Both the position numbers and the translations under genes were made by a program. Below are positions 1 to 7,303 of a DNA stretch of 64,000 nt, piece by piece. Numbering within the stretch: the first letter of the stretch is position 1; each line of letters opens with the position of its first letter. Source of the stretch: Salinicola rhizosphaerae (GTDB taxonomy: Bacteria > Pseudomonadota > Gammaproteobacteria > Pseudomonadales > Halomonadaceae); NCBI RefSeq assembly GCF_014652715.1, contig NZ_BMZI01000002.1:272328-336327 (forward strand). Direction: 5' to 3'. The notes beneath the pieces are model-generated. The model saw nothing but the letters and a program-made list of their open reading frames with translations, did not search any database and had not been told where the DNA came from.

Positions 1-506
1 TTACCGGGCAGCGCGAGCCGACCGTAGACCGGCAGCGAGATCGACGACGAACTGGGATCGAGCTGAAAGGCGACCGCCTCGTCGATGCCGATCGACTGCT
101 GCAGACCGGCATCCGCATAGAGCGCGTAGGCCAGCGCCTGATCGCCGTCGACACGGCTCACCTGACGAGAACCACTCGCGGCGTTGAGCCCGCCATCGAT
201 GCGCATCGTCAGTTCGATGCCGGGCGTGCACTCGAGCGACACCGCGCCGGCCTGCACCACCGCGCTGGTCAGCACATCGCTGGAGAGCGAAGACGCCGTG
301 CCGAAATCGAGCGTGCCAAACTCTCCCACGTTGCCGCTGGTCTCGCCCGTCTCGCTGACCAGGCAACCCTCGCTCACCGTCGCCGAGACCTGGAAGCTGC
401 GCTGCGTCTCGGCGAACGCCAGTTCGTCGGCGCCCAGCCACGCCGCCATGATGCCCGCACCGATAGACCACGGCGTCGCGGCGCGGCAGCCGGCCCGCCC
501 GTTCAA
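1..506 (-). CDS. Spore coat protein U domain (SCPU) protein, cut by the left edge
   Basis: This gene runs leftwards off the window, so its C-terminus is missing; about 168 residues are visible. The frame that makes sense reads Q-R-S-F-Q-V-S-A-T-V-S-E-G-C after a hydrophobic leader and ends visibly in L-P-V-Y-G-R-L, the pattern of SCPU (Csu-type pilus subunit) domains, and it resembles the next gene. No good ATG precedes the signal peptide. A TTG at 506 overlaps the upstream gene's stop (TTGA) and gives a leader of about 33 residues ending A-F-A, so translational coupling is likely. The only in-frame ATG (449) would leave too short a leader. A protein of this family would be secreted and assembled by a chaperone and usher, presumably encoded further left. 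A longer ATG frame at 1-471 is a shadow. Confidence 0.7.
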   Translation of the reverse strand, partial: MNGRAGCRAATPWSIGAGIMAAWLGADELAFAETQRSFQVSATVSEGCLVSETGETSGNVGEFGTLDFGTASSLSSDVLTSAVVQAGAVSLECTPGIELTMRIDGGLNAASGSRQVSRVDGDQALAYALYADAGLQQSIGIDEAVAFQLDPSSSSISLPVYGRLALPG

Positions 507-1045
507 AACGTCAGCACGACGTTCAGCGTGTCGCTGTAAGTGCCGGGCGTCAGCCCTTCCTGGCCAAAAGCGCGGCCGTAGAGATCGAGCGTCTGCGGGT
601 TGACGCCATCCGGCTCGCCGGCCAGCGCGGTCGGGTTGTTCAAGCCCAGTTCGGTGGTACGACCGGCATCGGTATAGAGCGAATACGGCACGAAGCTGGT
701 GCCGTTGGTCATCGCATGGGTGGCCGATCCGCTCTCGGCGTCGTTGGCCCCACCGGTCACGGCGACTGCCGGCTCGGTCCCGGGCGAGCAGAGCACTTCG
801 ATCGAGCCACCGCCGCTCTGCACCTCGCTGTCGACCTGCTCGAACAGCGTGGTCTGCGTGCCGAAGTCGAGCGCCCCGAAATCCAGACCGGTGGTCTCGG
901 TCGAGCCATTGACGCTGCAAGCCTCGGTCAGCTCGAGAGAGACATCGATCGTCCCGGTCAGATCCTGAGCGAGCGCCGACGTGGAAGTCAGGCCTGCCAG
1001 ACTGGCAAGGAGAGTTGCGGCGTAGCCGCCATGACGTAAGGACAT
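503..1045 (-). CDS. Spore coat protein U domain (SCPU) pilus-type subunit
   Basis: This is a 180-residue secreted protein. Residues 1-27 form a signal peptide (basic start, hydrophobic stretch, A-L-A cleavage site). The mature part begins with an SCPU-type strand and carries cysteines at E-A-C-S-V and V-L-C-S-P, the expected disulfide pair. It ends in G-T-Y-S-D-T-L-N-V-V-L-T-F, a C-terminal donor or acceptor strand typical of Csu-type chaperone-usher subunits. The ATG at 1045 was chosen because AGGAG sits 6-7 bases upstream; the frame continues to 1261 but that part encodes repeat-derived sequence. It overlaps the next SCPU gene by four bases, so the two are one operon. In known Csu systems such proteins form archaic pili for surface attachment. 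I infer that role; usher and chaperone are outside the window. Confidence 0.88.
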   Translation of the reverse strand: MSLRHGGYAATLLASLAGLTSTSALAQDLTGTIDVSLELTEACSVNGSTETTGLDFGALDFGTQTTLFEQVDSEVQSGGGSIEVLCSPGTEPAVAVTGGANDAESGSATHAMTNGTSFVPYSLYTDAGRTTELGLNNPTALAGEPDGVNPQTLDLYGRAFGQEGLTPGTYSDTLNVVLTF

Positions 1046-1879
1046 GTTCGACTCCTGTAGTTGAACCAGTTGAACCAGTTGAACCAGTTGAACCCCGTGA
1101 CTCGAGTTGAACCCCGACACTCGAGTTGACCCCCGATATCTGGATGGAATCCCGACCTTTGGCCATCCTTGCCGACAAGCGCGCTCTGTCGCTATTGACG
1201 GATATACCCGGCGGCTCCATTCAAGCCGCACACTCATCGGCGGGTGAAAGCGCCCCAACAACCTCTTTATAGCCCGTATTTAACCAAGGGTTATCGTCTC
1301 GTTATTGATCGTTACCGCAGAGCTATCTACCCGGCCGTCCGCCCTGGTCTTTTCCGTAACGTCGCCACTGTCATTACCCGCGGTCGAACACGCCTCGCAA
1401 ACGTTCAAGAATGCCGGTACCGCGCGTCGAGAGGCGCTTCTCGAGAGAGCAAAAAATGCTTTCTCGAGACCACGAGGCGCCTGCTGGAAAACATGAAACG
1501 CTTCATGGAAAAGTAGCATACCACCGCGACACCGAGTGTTATCAAGTTTTAAAATAACGTCACCGATAAAATAAATTCAGGAAATTCTTATAAATCACTA
1601 ATTGTCCAAACCAGACATAATAAATACGCTAATTCAATGATTAAAATGGCTCTCTAACGGCAGGCTCATTCAAATTAGACATCCTAAATAAACTGAACCT
1701 CAAAGAATCTTCGGGTGAATGAGATTCCCCGAAAGCCAAGGGCGCCGGTTCATCATGATCGGGGCATCATGGAACATCTTTCGGCGGGCGAAGCGTCTCG
1801 CCGGGCCGCGTCTTCGGGCAGCAACGCGAGGGCTCGTCAATTCGGTTATCCTCGAGTTTCATTCCCGAAGGAGCGCCTC
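1046..1879. other. 834-bp intergenic region with an AT-rich block and hairpins
   Basis: No convincing gene is seen. The region holds the tandem repeats at 1059-1133, a strong hairpin at 1439-1469 (arms of 13 bases with one mismatch, loop of five A), a smaller hairpin at 1492-1507 (CATGAA/TTCATG), and a markedly AT-rich stretch at about 1540-1712 that contrasts with the rest of the window. The AT-rich block is the most likely place for the promoter of the leftward SCPU operon and perhaps of the rightward phosphatase gene. Small frames here have no recognisable content. Confidence 0.6.
1059..1133 (-). repeat. Four 9-bp tandem repeats plus degenerate copies in the SCPU leader
   Basis: Four exact copies of AGTTGAACC lie at 1059-1094, just upstream of the ribosome-binding site of the SCPU gene. 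Two longer, less regular copies containing CTCGAGTTGA and CCCC follow to about 1133. The tract is within the probable untranslated leader. Copy number could alter leader folding or spacing, but no function is shown. Confidence 0.85.
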
Positions 1880-2719
1880 ATGCCTGCCAGAGCCCTAACG
1901 CCCGCCGAGCAGAACGAGCTGATCGAGATCGTCCGCGACGCCGCGAAGACCGAAATCCTGCCGCGCTTTCGTAATCTCTCGGAAGACGCGATTCGCTCGA
2001 AGAGCGCGCCGGACGACCTGGTCACGGACGCCGACCAGGGCGCCGAACGCCTGATGACGGCGGCAATCCGCGAGCGTTGGCCGGAAGCCGCGATCATCGG
2101 CGAAGAGGCCGTGGCGGACGGTAGTGCTCGACTGGAGACCATCGCCGGTGCCGAGCTGGCCTTCATCATCGATCCGGTCGACGGCACCTGGAACTTTGCC
2201 CGCGGCCTCAACCAGTTCGGCGTGATTCTAGCGGTGACGAGCTTCGGCGAGACGATCGCCGGCCTGCTCTACGACCCGCTGGCGGACGACTGGATCGCGG
2301 CTCGTCACGGCGAGGGGGCCTGGTTCGGTCGTCCAGACGGCACCGAACGGCGCCTGCAGGTCTCGGACACGACCGATCTCGGCCAGATGGTCGGCTCGAC
2401 CTCGATCCGGCTCTTCCCCAAGCCGCAGCAGTATCAACTCGCCGCCACCTTCCCCGATTTCCAGCGCATGATGTCGTTCGGCTGCGCCTGCCATGAGTAC
2501 CGCACCATGGCGTTCGGCTTCGTCGACTTCATGCTCACCGGCAAGCTGATGCCGTGGGATCACGCCGCCGGGCTGATGATCCACCGGGAGGCAGGCGGCT
2601 ATTCGGCGCTGCTCGACGGCACCCCCTACAACCCGACGATTCATCAGGGCACGGTGCTTGCCGCCAGCTCGCGAGCGCATTGGGAAGCGCTGCGCGAGAA
2701 GTTCGCCTTTCTGGTCTGA
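1880..2719 (+). CDS. Inositol monophosphatase family protein
   Basis: This 279-residue protein belongs to the metal-dependent, lithium-sensitive phosphatase superfamily (IMPase, FBPase, CysQ and histidinol-phosphatase types). The metal-binding motifs are visible: G-E-E at 74-76, D-P-V-D-G-T at 98-103 and W-D-H-A-A-G at about 226-231. It therefore probably hydrolyses a small phosphomonoester in the cytoplasm; which one cannot be told from sequence, and inositol phosphate, histidinol phosphate or PAP are all possible. The start at 1880 has GAAGGAG six bases upstream. The frame is open back to 1715, but that part is unlike the family. It stands alone and ends at a bidirectional terminator shared with the convergent reductase gene. 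Confidence 0.9.
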   Translation: MPARALTPAEQNELIEIVRDAAKTEILPRFRNLSEDAIRSKSAPDDLVTDADQGAERLMTAAIRERWPEAAIIGEEAVADGSARLETIAGAELAFIIDPVDGTWNFARGLNQFGVILAVTSFGETIAGLLYDPLADDWIAARHGEGAWFGRPDGTERRLQVSDTTDLGQMVGSTSIRLFPKPQQYQLAATFPDFQRMMSFGCACHEYRTMAFGFVDFMLTGKLMPWDHAAGLMIHREAGGYSALLDGTPYNPTIHQGTVLAASSRAHWEALREKFAFLV

Positions 2720-2736
2720 CCTCGGATCAGAACGAC

Positions 2737-2767
2737 AAAAACCGGCGCCCCCAGGGCGCCGGTTTTT
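2737..2767. terminator. Bidirectional rho-independent terminator
   Basis: A perfect 14-bp inverted repeat (2737-2750 and 2754-2767, loop CCA) has five A on its left flank and five T on its right. It can stop transcription of both the phosphatase gene and the convergent PRISE gene. Confidence 0.92.
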
Positions 2768-2798
2768 CTGCTATTGGCCATCGGACCGCCCGAGCCGA

Positions 2799-3857
2799 TC
2801 AGGGAATGATCTTCTCGGCACGCAGGCGATCGAACAGATCGAAGAAGGCGCCGCGCGTCTCGCGGAAGTGGTCGAAGCCGAAGTCACGCGACTTGGTGGT
2901 GTCGTTGACGCACTCCTGATCGCGACCGAGGTCGGCATCGGTATGCCACCATGAGGCGAGCTTGCCGACGTCCGGCTCGACCAGACCGTGCTTCTCGGCG
3001 ATCTCGCGCCAAGTCGACTCGGCGCCCGCCATCTGCTCGTCCAGCGGCTGCGGCGTCTTCGGGCAGTCGGCTACCTGTAGCCCAAAATACTCGCCAATCT
3101 CGCGCCACATGCGGCGCCAGCGGAAGACATCGCCATTGACCGTGTTGAAGGCCTGATTGGCCGCGCCCGGCGTGGTCGCGGCCCACTCCATCTGGCGAGC
3201 CAGCACCAGCGCGTCGGTCATGTCGGTGAGCACGTTCCACTGCGTGGTCGATCCAGGGAAGACGAACGGCTGGCCGGTCGCCTTGCAGATCGAGGCGTAG
3301 ACGGCGATCGTCGTGCCCATGTTCATGGCGTTGCCGCGAGCATAGCCGATCACGGTATGCGGGCGATGCACGTTCCAGCTGAAGCCCTGCCGTTCGGCCG
3401 ACTCGAACAGCACGTCTTCGAGCGCGTAATAGAAGTTGTCACCCGGCACGCGCGGCTCGGACTCACGGAACGGCGTTTCGATGCGGCCGCTACCATAAGC
3501 CTCGAACGAACCGAGATACTGCTTGGTGCCGGTGACCAGAGAGGCGTGCTTTAGCGGCGCCGATTCAAGCCCGGCGAACAGGTTGCGCATCATCTGGCTG
3601 TTGGCCTCGACATTCGCCTTCTCATTGTCGCGACGAATCCAGGTGCAGTAGAAGACGTGACTGATCGGCAGCTCGGCAAGCGCCTGCTTCGTCTGTTCGG
3701 CATCCAGCAGATCGGCGGCAACCGGAATGACGCCGCTCTGTTCGGTCGCCCGGCGCGACAGTCCGTAAACCGTCCAGCCGCTCGCGACCAGGTAAGCGGC
3801 CAAATTGCCGCCGGTGATGCCGGTCGCGCCAACGACCAGTGCAGTGCCCTTTTGCAT
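2799..3857 (-). CDS. PRISE-type SDR enone reductase (progesterone 5-beta-reductase / iridoid synthase-like)
   Basis: This 352-residue protein is an extended short-chain dehydrogenase. G-A-T-G-I-T-G-G at 10-17 is the NADP-binding loop. The family signatures T-G-T-K-Q-Y (Lys112) and N-F-Y-Y-A-L-E-D (Tyr144) are present. These fit the catalytic Lys/Tyr pair of plant progesterone 5-beta-reductases, and the 32-residue spacing matches Lys147/Tyr179 in those enzymes. Family members reduce activated C=C bonds of enones with NADPH; the bacterial substrate is unknown. The ATG at 3857 was chosen because GGAGG lies five to six bases upstream; the longer frame crosses the promoter region. It is divergent from a LysR gene, which is its likely regulator. 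Confidence 0.85.
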   Translation of the reverse strand: MQKGTALVVGATGITGGNLAAYLVASGWTVYGLSRRATEQSGVIPVAADLLDAEQTKQALAELPISHVFYCTWIRRDNEKANVEANSQMMRNLFAGLESAPLKHASLVTGTKQYLGSFEAYGSGRIETPFRESEPRVPGDNFYYALEDVLFESAERQGFSWNVHRPHTVIGYARGNAMNMGTTIAVYASICKATGQPFVFPGSTTQWNVLTDMTDALVLARQMEWAATTPGAANQAFNTVNGDVFRWRRMWREIGEYFGLQVADCPKTPQPLDEQMAGAESTWREIAEKHGLVEPDVGKLASWWHTDADLGRDQECVNDTTKSRDFGFDHFRETRGAFFDLFDRLRAEKIIP

Positions 3858-3990
3858 GATTGCCTCCGTGACAAGTACGTCATTGCGAATTGGCTTCGGT
3901 CGCGCCGAAGCGATGAATGCAGTCTGGACACGCCTCACTATTGCTACAATCACAAAGTTCGCAAATCTTTATTGCATGAGGCGCAACTCG

Positions 3991-4959
3991 ATGACGATCA
4001 GCCACCTGGACCTCAATGCCTTGCGTGTTTTCGAGCGAGTCGCCGCTACGGGTAGCTTCACCGCTGCCGCGCATCACTTCCATCGCGCCGTCTCATCGGT
4101 CTCGCGTCAGATTCGCGGTCTCGAGGACGCCATCGGTCAGCCATTGCTTTATCGCCACACGCGGGCGGTTACGCTGACGGAAGCGGGATGGCGCTACTAC
4201 GATGAAGTTCGCGAGATCCTCGAACGGCTCGACCTTGCCACCGAGGCACTGGCGCATCCCGGTGCCGAACCCAGCGGCGTGCTTCGTATCAACGCGCCGG
4301 TCGCCTTCGGCCAACATCAGATCGTGCCGCTGTTACACAGGTTCCAGCAGCGACACACCAGCGTTCAGGTCGAACTGCAGCTCGACGACCGCGTCATCGA
4401 CCCGGTCAGAGAGGGGAATGACATCACTTTCCGCGTCGGCGAGCTCACCGACTCCTCGCTGGTCGCTCGCCGCCTGGCACCGATGAACTACGTCGTCGCC
4501 GCTGCGCCCGCCTATCTCGAACGTCGCGGAGCACCGGACAGCCCGGAGGCGCTGGATCAGCACGACTGCTTGATCTATCAGGGCGAAATGGGGCGCCAAC
4601 GCTGGTACTTCCAGCCCCTGCCGGCGGGCGATGCCTCGCGTGCGAGTGCGGCGACGCCGTACGAAGTCAGCGGCAGTCTTTACAGCAACGACGCGGAAAG
4701 CCTCCTGCGCGCCGCACTACTCGGCCAAGGCCTGATCCTCTTTCCGACCTGGTTGGTCGCGGAGTCGCTCGCGACCGGTGCACTGGTACCACTGCTACCA
4801 GCGTGGCAAGCGGAGGTCGTGCCGAAGCGCCGCGATATCCACGTGCTCACCACCGAGCGCCGCATGAGTGCACGCAAGGTGCGTGCCTTCATGGACTACC
4901 TCTTCGATGAGCTGCAGCCCCAGCCGCCTTGGGACCGCTGGCAGCGATCGTCCCAATAG
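3991..4959 (+). CDS. LysR-family transcriptional regulator
   Basis: This is a 322-residue LysR-type regulator. An N-terminal winged helix-turn-helix (L-R-V-F-E-R-V-A through S-S-V-S-R-Q-I) is followed by a periplasmic-binding-like effector domain. It resembles the clade that typically controls adjacent oxidoreductase genes. Start 3991 was preferred over an ATG at 3976 because TGAGG lies nine bases upstream of it while 3976 has no Shine-Dalgarno. It is divergent from the PRISE reductase across 133 bp, so it probably controls that gene and itself from the shared region. The effector is unknown, possibly an electrophilic enone. Confidence 0.9.
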   Translation: MTISHLDLNALRVFERVAATGSFTAAAHHFHRAVSSVSRQIRGLEDAIGQPLLYRHTRAVTLTEAGWRYYDEVREILERLDLATEALAHPGAEPSGVLRINAPVAFGQHQIVPLLHRFQQRHTSVQVELQLDDRVIDPVREGNDITFRVGELTDSSLVARRLAPMNYVVAAAPAYLERRGAPDSPEALDQHDCLIYQGEMGRQRWYFQPLPAGDASRASAATPYEVSGSLYSNDAESLLRAALLGQGLILFPTWLVAESLATGALVPLLPAWQAEVVPKRRDIHVLTTERRMSARKVRAFMDYLFDELQPQPPWDRWQRSSQ

Positions 4960-5029
4960 TCATAGTTAATTAGCGATTAAATCGTGCACGACATAAATTA
5001 CGATTTACTTAGCCACCCGACGGCCGCTC

Positions 5030-5473
5030 ATGACGAATCACGAAGAGAACGCTCTGTCGCTCGACTCTCAACTCTGCTTCGCGCTCTACTCGGCGCAGCT
5101 GGCGATGAACAAGCTCTATCGCGGCTTGCTGGGCGAGCTCGGCCTGACCTACCCCCAGTATCTGGTCATGCTGGTGCTGTGGGAGTCGGACCACCGGAGC
5201 GTCTCCGAAATCGGCGAGCAGCTATTCCTCGATTCCGCCACGCTGACGCCGCTGCTCAAGCGACTCGAGAAGGCCGAGCTACTGAGCCGTCGGCGCTCCC
5301 GCGAGGACGAGCGCCGGGTCGATGTCGAACTGACCGAGCGCGGCCGTGCGCTTCACGATAAAGCGGCGTCGATCCCGGAGGCCGTGACCTGTGCCAGCCA
5401 CTGCTCGCCGGCGGAGATGGCATCGCTGCGCGACCAGTTGCACAAGCTGCGCCGTGAACTCGGTTCTTCGTAG
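5030..5473 (+). CDS. ohrR: OhrR, MarR-family organic-hydroperoxide sensor and repressor
   Basis: This 147-residue MarR-family protein has Cys16 in the context Q-L-C-F-A-L-Y-S, the reactive cysteine position of OhrR. The winged helix with [12 protein letters not shown] follows, then the E-D-E-R wing. In the family, oxidation of this cysteine by organic hydroperoxides releases DNA. The gene lies immediately upstream of ohr in the same direction, the classic arrangement. The Shine-Dalgarno before 5030 is weak, but homology begins right after this Met. It probably represses itself and ohr, with possible operators near 4972 and 5617. Confidence 0.93.
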   Translation: MTNHEENALSLDSQLCFALYSAQLAMNKLYRGLLGELGLTYPQYLVMLVLWESDHRSVSEIGEQLFLDSATLTPLLKRLEKAELLSRRRSREDERRVDVELTERGRALHDKAASIPEAVTCASHCSPAEMASLRDQLHKLRRELGSS

Positions 5474-5616
5474 GACAGAATCTCGGCATCAAACGCGGCG
5501 TCAGCGCCAGCCGACAATAAGCTGGCCCGCCCGAATGGCGTCGCTGAACTGAAATCATGCTTGCCCCGTGGACGCAGCCGCAACTGCGTTCGACCATAAA
5601 GATCGCGCACGACTCA

Positions 5617-5628
5617 ATCGCTAGCGAT
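5617..5628. promoter_or_regulatory. Perfect 12-bp palindrome upstream of ohr (candidate OhrR operator)
   Basis: ATCGCTAGCGAT is a perfect palindrome 20 bp upstream of the ohr start. The heptamer TAGCGAT also occurs just upstream of ohrR at about 4971-4977. A shared half-site before both genes fits autoregulated OhrR control, but it does not match the AT-rich OhrR consensus closely. This is inference only. Confidence 0.4.
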
Positions 5629-5647
5629 CAAAATCAGGAGAAAGTCG

Positions 5648-6076
5648 ATGTCTCTGGAAAAAGTCCTTTATCGTGCCCAAGCCAATGTCACCGGCGGCCG
5701 CGACGGCCGTGCAACGTCCGACGACAAGGCGCTGGACGTCAAACTGTCCACGCCCAAGGAACTTGGCGGCGCCGGCGGTGACGGCACCAACCCTGAACAG
5801 CTTTTCGCCGCGGGCTACTCCGCCTGCTTTCTGGGCGCACTGAAACTCGTCGCCTCGCAAGAGAAAGCCAAGCTGCCGGCTGACACCGCCATCACTGGCG
5901 AAGTGGGAATCGGCCCCGTCGGCAGCGCATTCGGTATCGAAGCCACGTTGACCGTCAGCCTGCCTGGCTTGGATCGCACGGAAGCCGAAGCGCTGGTCGA
6001 GAAAGCGCACCAGGTCTGCCCGTACTCCAATGCCACGCGCGGCAATATCGACGTGACGCTCAACGTCGAGGTGTAA
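5648..6076 (+). CDS. ohr: Organic hydroperoxide resistance protein Ohr
   Basis: This 142-residue OsmC/Ohr-family thiol peroxidase has both redox cysteines: Cys60 in Y-S-A-C-F-L-G-A-L and Cys124 in [13 protein letters not shown]. In the family it reduces fatty-acid and other organic hydroperoxides with lipoyl thiols in the cytoplasm. Length and motifs are those of a normal Ohr, not OsmC. AGGAG lies seven bases before the start. It is preceded by ohrR and followed by a strong terminator. Confidence 0.96.
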   Translation: MSLEKVLYRAQANVTGGRDGRATSDDKALDVKLSTPKELGGAGGDGTNPEQLFAAGYSACFLGALKLVASQEKAKLPADTAITGEVGIGPVGSAFGIEATLTVSLPGLDRTEAEALVEKAHQVCPYSNATRGNIDVTLNVEV

Positions 6077-6092
6077 TCTTCACGATATCGAA

Positions 6093-6125
6093 AAAGGACC
6101 TGCCATCATCGATGGCAGGTCCTTT
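6093..6125 (+). terminator. Rho-independent terminator after ohr
   Basis: A 15-bp perfect stem (6093-6107 with 6111-6125, loop ATC) is flanked by A-rich and T-rich sequence and lies 16 bp after the ohr stop. It may work on both strands, serving also the convergent RcnB-like genes. Confidence 0.9.
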
Positions 6126-6220
6126 CTTTGTGCCCGCTCGCCCTGGTGGCGTTCCGACTGGGCGATCTGCGACGCCAACACCGCTCCCGATCAGTGTCCG
6201 GGGAACGGGGATCGCCACGC

Positions 6221-6619
6221 TCAATGCCCCAGGATGATGGCAGTGATGACGCCGCTGGCGACGGCGGCAAGCACGTAGTCTCCGTTGATGTGCAACCAGC
6301 GATGGCCCTGCGGCGGCCGTGGCAGGTGGCGATCGTGCCAGTCGCGCACCCAGTAGCGGTCATCGTGATAGTAGTGCCGGGAGAGATGGCCACCTTCGTG
6401 CCAGCCGTGATGATCGAAATCACGTCCACCATGTCCCCGGTGATCATCACCATGATGCGCCTGATGATGGTGACCGCCACCATGGCCCTGGTGGCCCGGC
6501 GGTCCACCGCCATGATGTCCATTACCGTGTCCGTTGCCATGGCCCGGGTTGGCCTGGGCGACTCCGGACAGTCCCAAAGATGCCATCAGAAGCGGAAAGA
6601 TCCAGCGCTGCGTTTTCAT
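6221..6619 (-). CDS. His-rich RcnB-family periplasmic protein
   Basis: This 132-residue secreted protein has a signal peptide cleaved near A-Q-A-N. A long His/Gly-rich low-complexity segment occupies about residues 25-85. The conserved RcnB-type end follows: W-V-R-D-W-H-D-R-H-L-P-R-P-P-Q-G-H-R-W, then N-G-D-Y-V-L-A-A-V-A-S-G-V-I, a short hydrophobic tail. RcnB of E. coli is a periplasmic protein that affects nickel and cobalt homeostasis; the His-rich stretch here could bind divalent metal. AGGAG precedes the ATG. It is a tandem paralogue of the gene at 6761-7150, about 140 bp apart on the same strand. Confidence 0.85.
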   Translation of the reverse strand: MKTQRWIFPLLMASLGLSGVAQANPGHGNGHGNGHHGGGPPGHQGHGGGHHHQAHHGDDHRGHGGRDFDHHGWHEGGHLSRHYYHDDRYWVRDWHDRHLPRPPQGHRWLHINGDYVLAAVASGVITAIILGH

Positions 6620-6760
6620 GTCGATCTCCTTGCCCGCCGCACTGGCGTGCGACGAGGAAATGAGAGGATGCGTGTCGATGAAGCGCGGCGACGCCCGATC
6701 ATCGACCGGGCGACAACGATAAATAGGACGAGGCGTCGAATCAGCCTCGTGCTCCGGTGG

Positions 6761-7150
6761 CTAGTGGCCGAGAATGATCGAGGTGATCACACCGGTCGCG
6801 ACGGCGGCGAGAACATAGTCACCGTCGATCTCGAGCCAGCGATGACCATGCGGCGGCTCCGGCAGATCATGACCGCGCCAGTTCTGCACCCAATGGCCGT
6901 CGTCACGATAGCGATCGGGCACATGGTCGCCTTCATGCCAGTTGGGCGGTCCGCCGCGGCCGTTACCGGGCCCGCCCTGTTCCTGTCTTGGGTCATGGCC
7001 ATTGCCATGACCCTGAGGGCCGCCTTGGCCTTGCTGGTGCTGCGGTCCCTGGCCGTTGCCGGGGCCTCCCTGACCGGGGTTGGCCTGAGCGACGCCGGCA
7101 GTGCCCAGCGTCGCGACGATCAAAGATGCAATCAATGTGCGTGTTTTCAT
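6761..7150 (-). CDS. RcnB-family periplasmic protein, Gln/Gly-rich paralogue
   Basis: This 129-residue paralogue of the preceding protein shares a nearly identical start (M-K-T-R-T) and the same conserved tail (P-H-G-H-R-W, G-D-Y-V-L-A-A-V-A-T-G-V-I-T). Its middle segment is rich in Gly, Gln, Pro and Asn, with far fewer His than its neighbour, so the two copies may differ in metal binding. Start 7150 has GGAGG five bases upstream; the frame continues to 7270 without support. The signal peptide ends at V-A-Q-A. The function is inferred only from the family. Confidence 0.84.
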   Translation of the reverse strand: MKTRTLIASLIVATLGTAGVAQANPGQGGPGNGQGPQHQQGQGGPQGHGNGHDPRQEQGGPGNGRGGPPNWHEGDHVPDRYRDDGHWVQNWRGHDLPEPPHGHRWLEIDGDYVLAAVATGVITSIILGH

Positions 7151-7219
7151 GTCGACCTCCTGACGGTCAGCCCTGATTGGCGATGAGACACAGCATGAAC
7201 CAAAAATTGGAAAACAGTG

Positions 7220-7260
7220 TTCACTAATTGTGAAAGTGGTGTCTCCGTTTAGCATGCTAA
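7220..7260. promoter_or_regulatory. Two palindromes between the RcnB-like gene and the MFS gene
   Basis: TTCAC-n5-GTGAA lies at 7220-7234 and the perfect palindrome TTAGCATGCTAA at 7249-7260, within the 153-bp divergent intergenic region. They sit 44-84 bp upstream of the MFS start. They are plausible operators for one or both genes; no regulator is adjacent. Confidence 0.45.
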
Positions 7261-7303
7261 TATCGCCCATCCAATCTCCTTCTCTCTCGACGGACCGCCA
7301 CCC

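Noticed and set aside
1..471. Minus-strand ATG frame of 156 residues
   Set aside because: Arg/Gly-rich sequence without domains; a different minus frame gives a clear SCPU domain.
1244..1516. Small plus frame of 90 residues in the intergenic region
   Set aside because: No ribosome-binding site or domain; it runs through hairpins.
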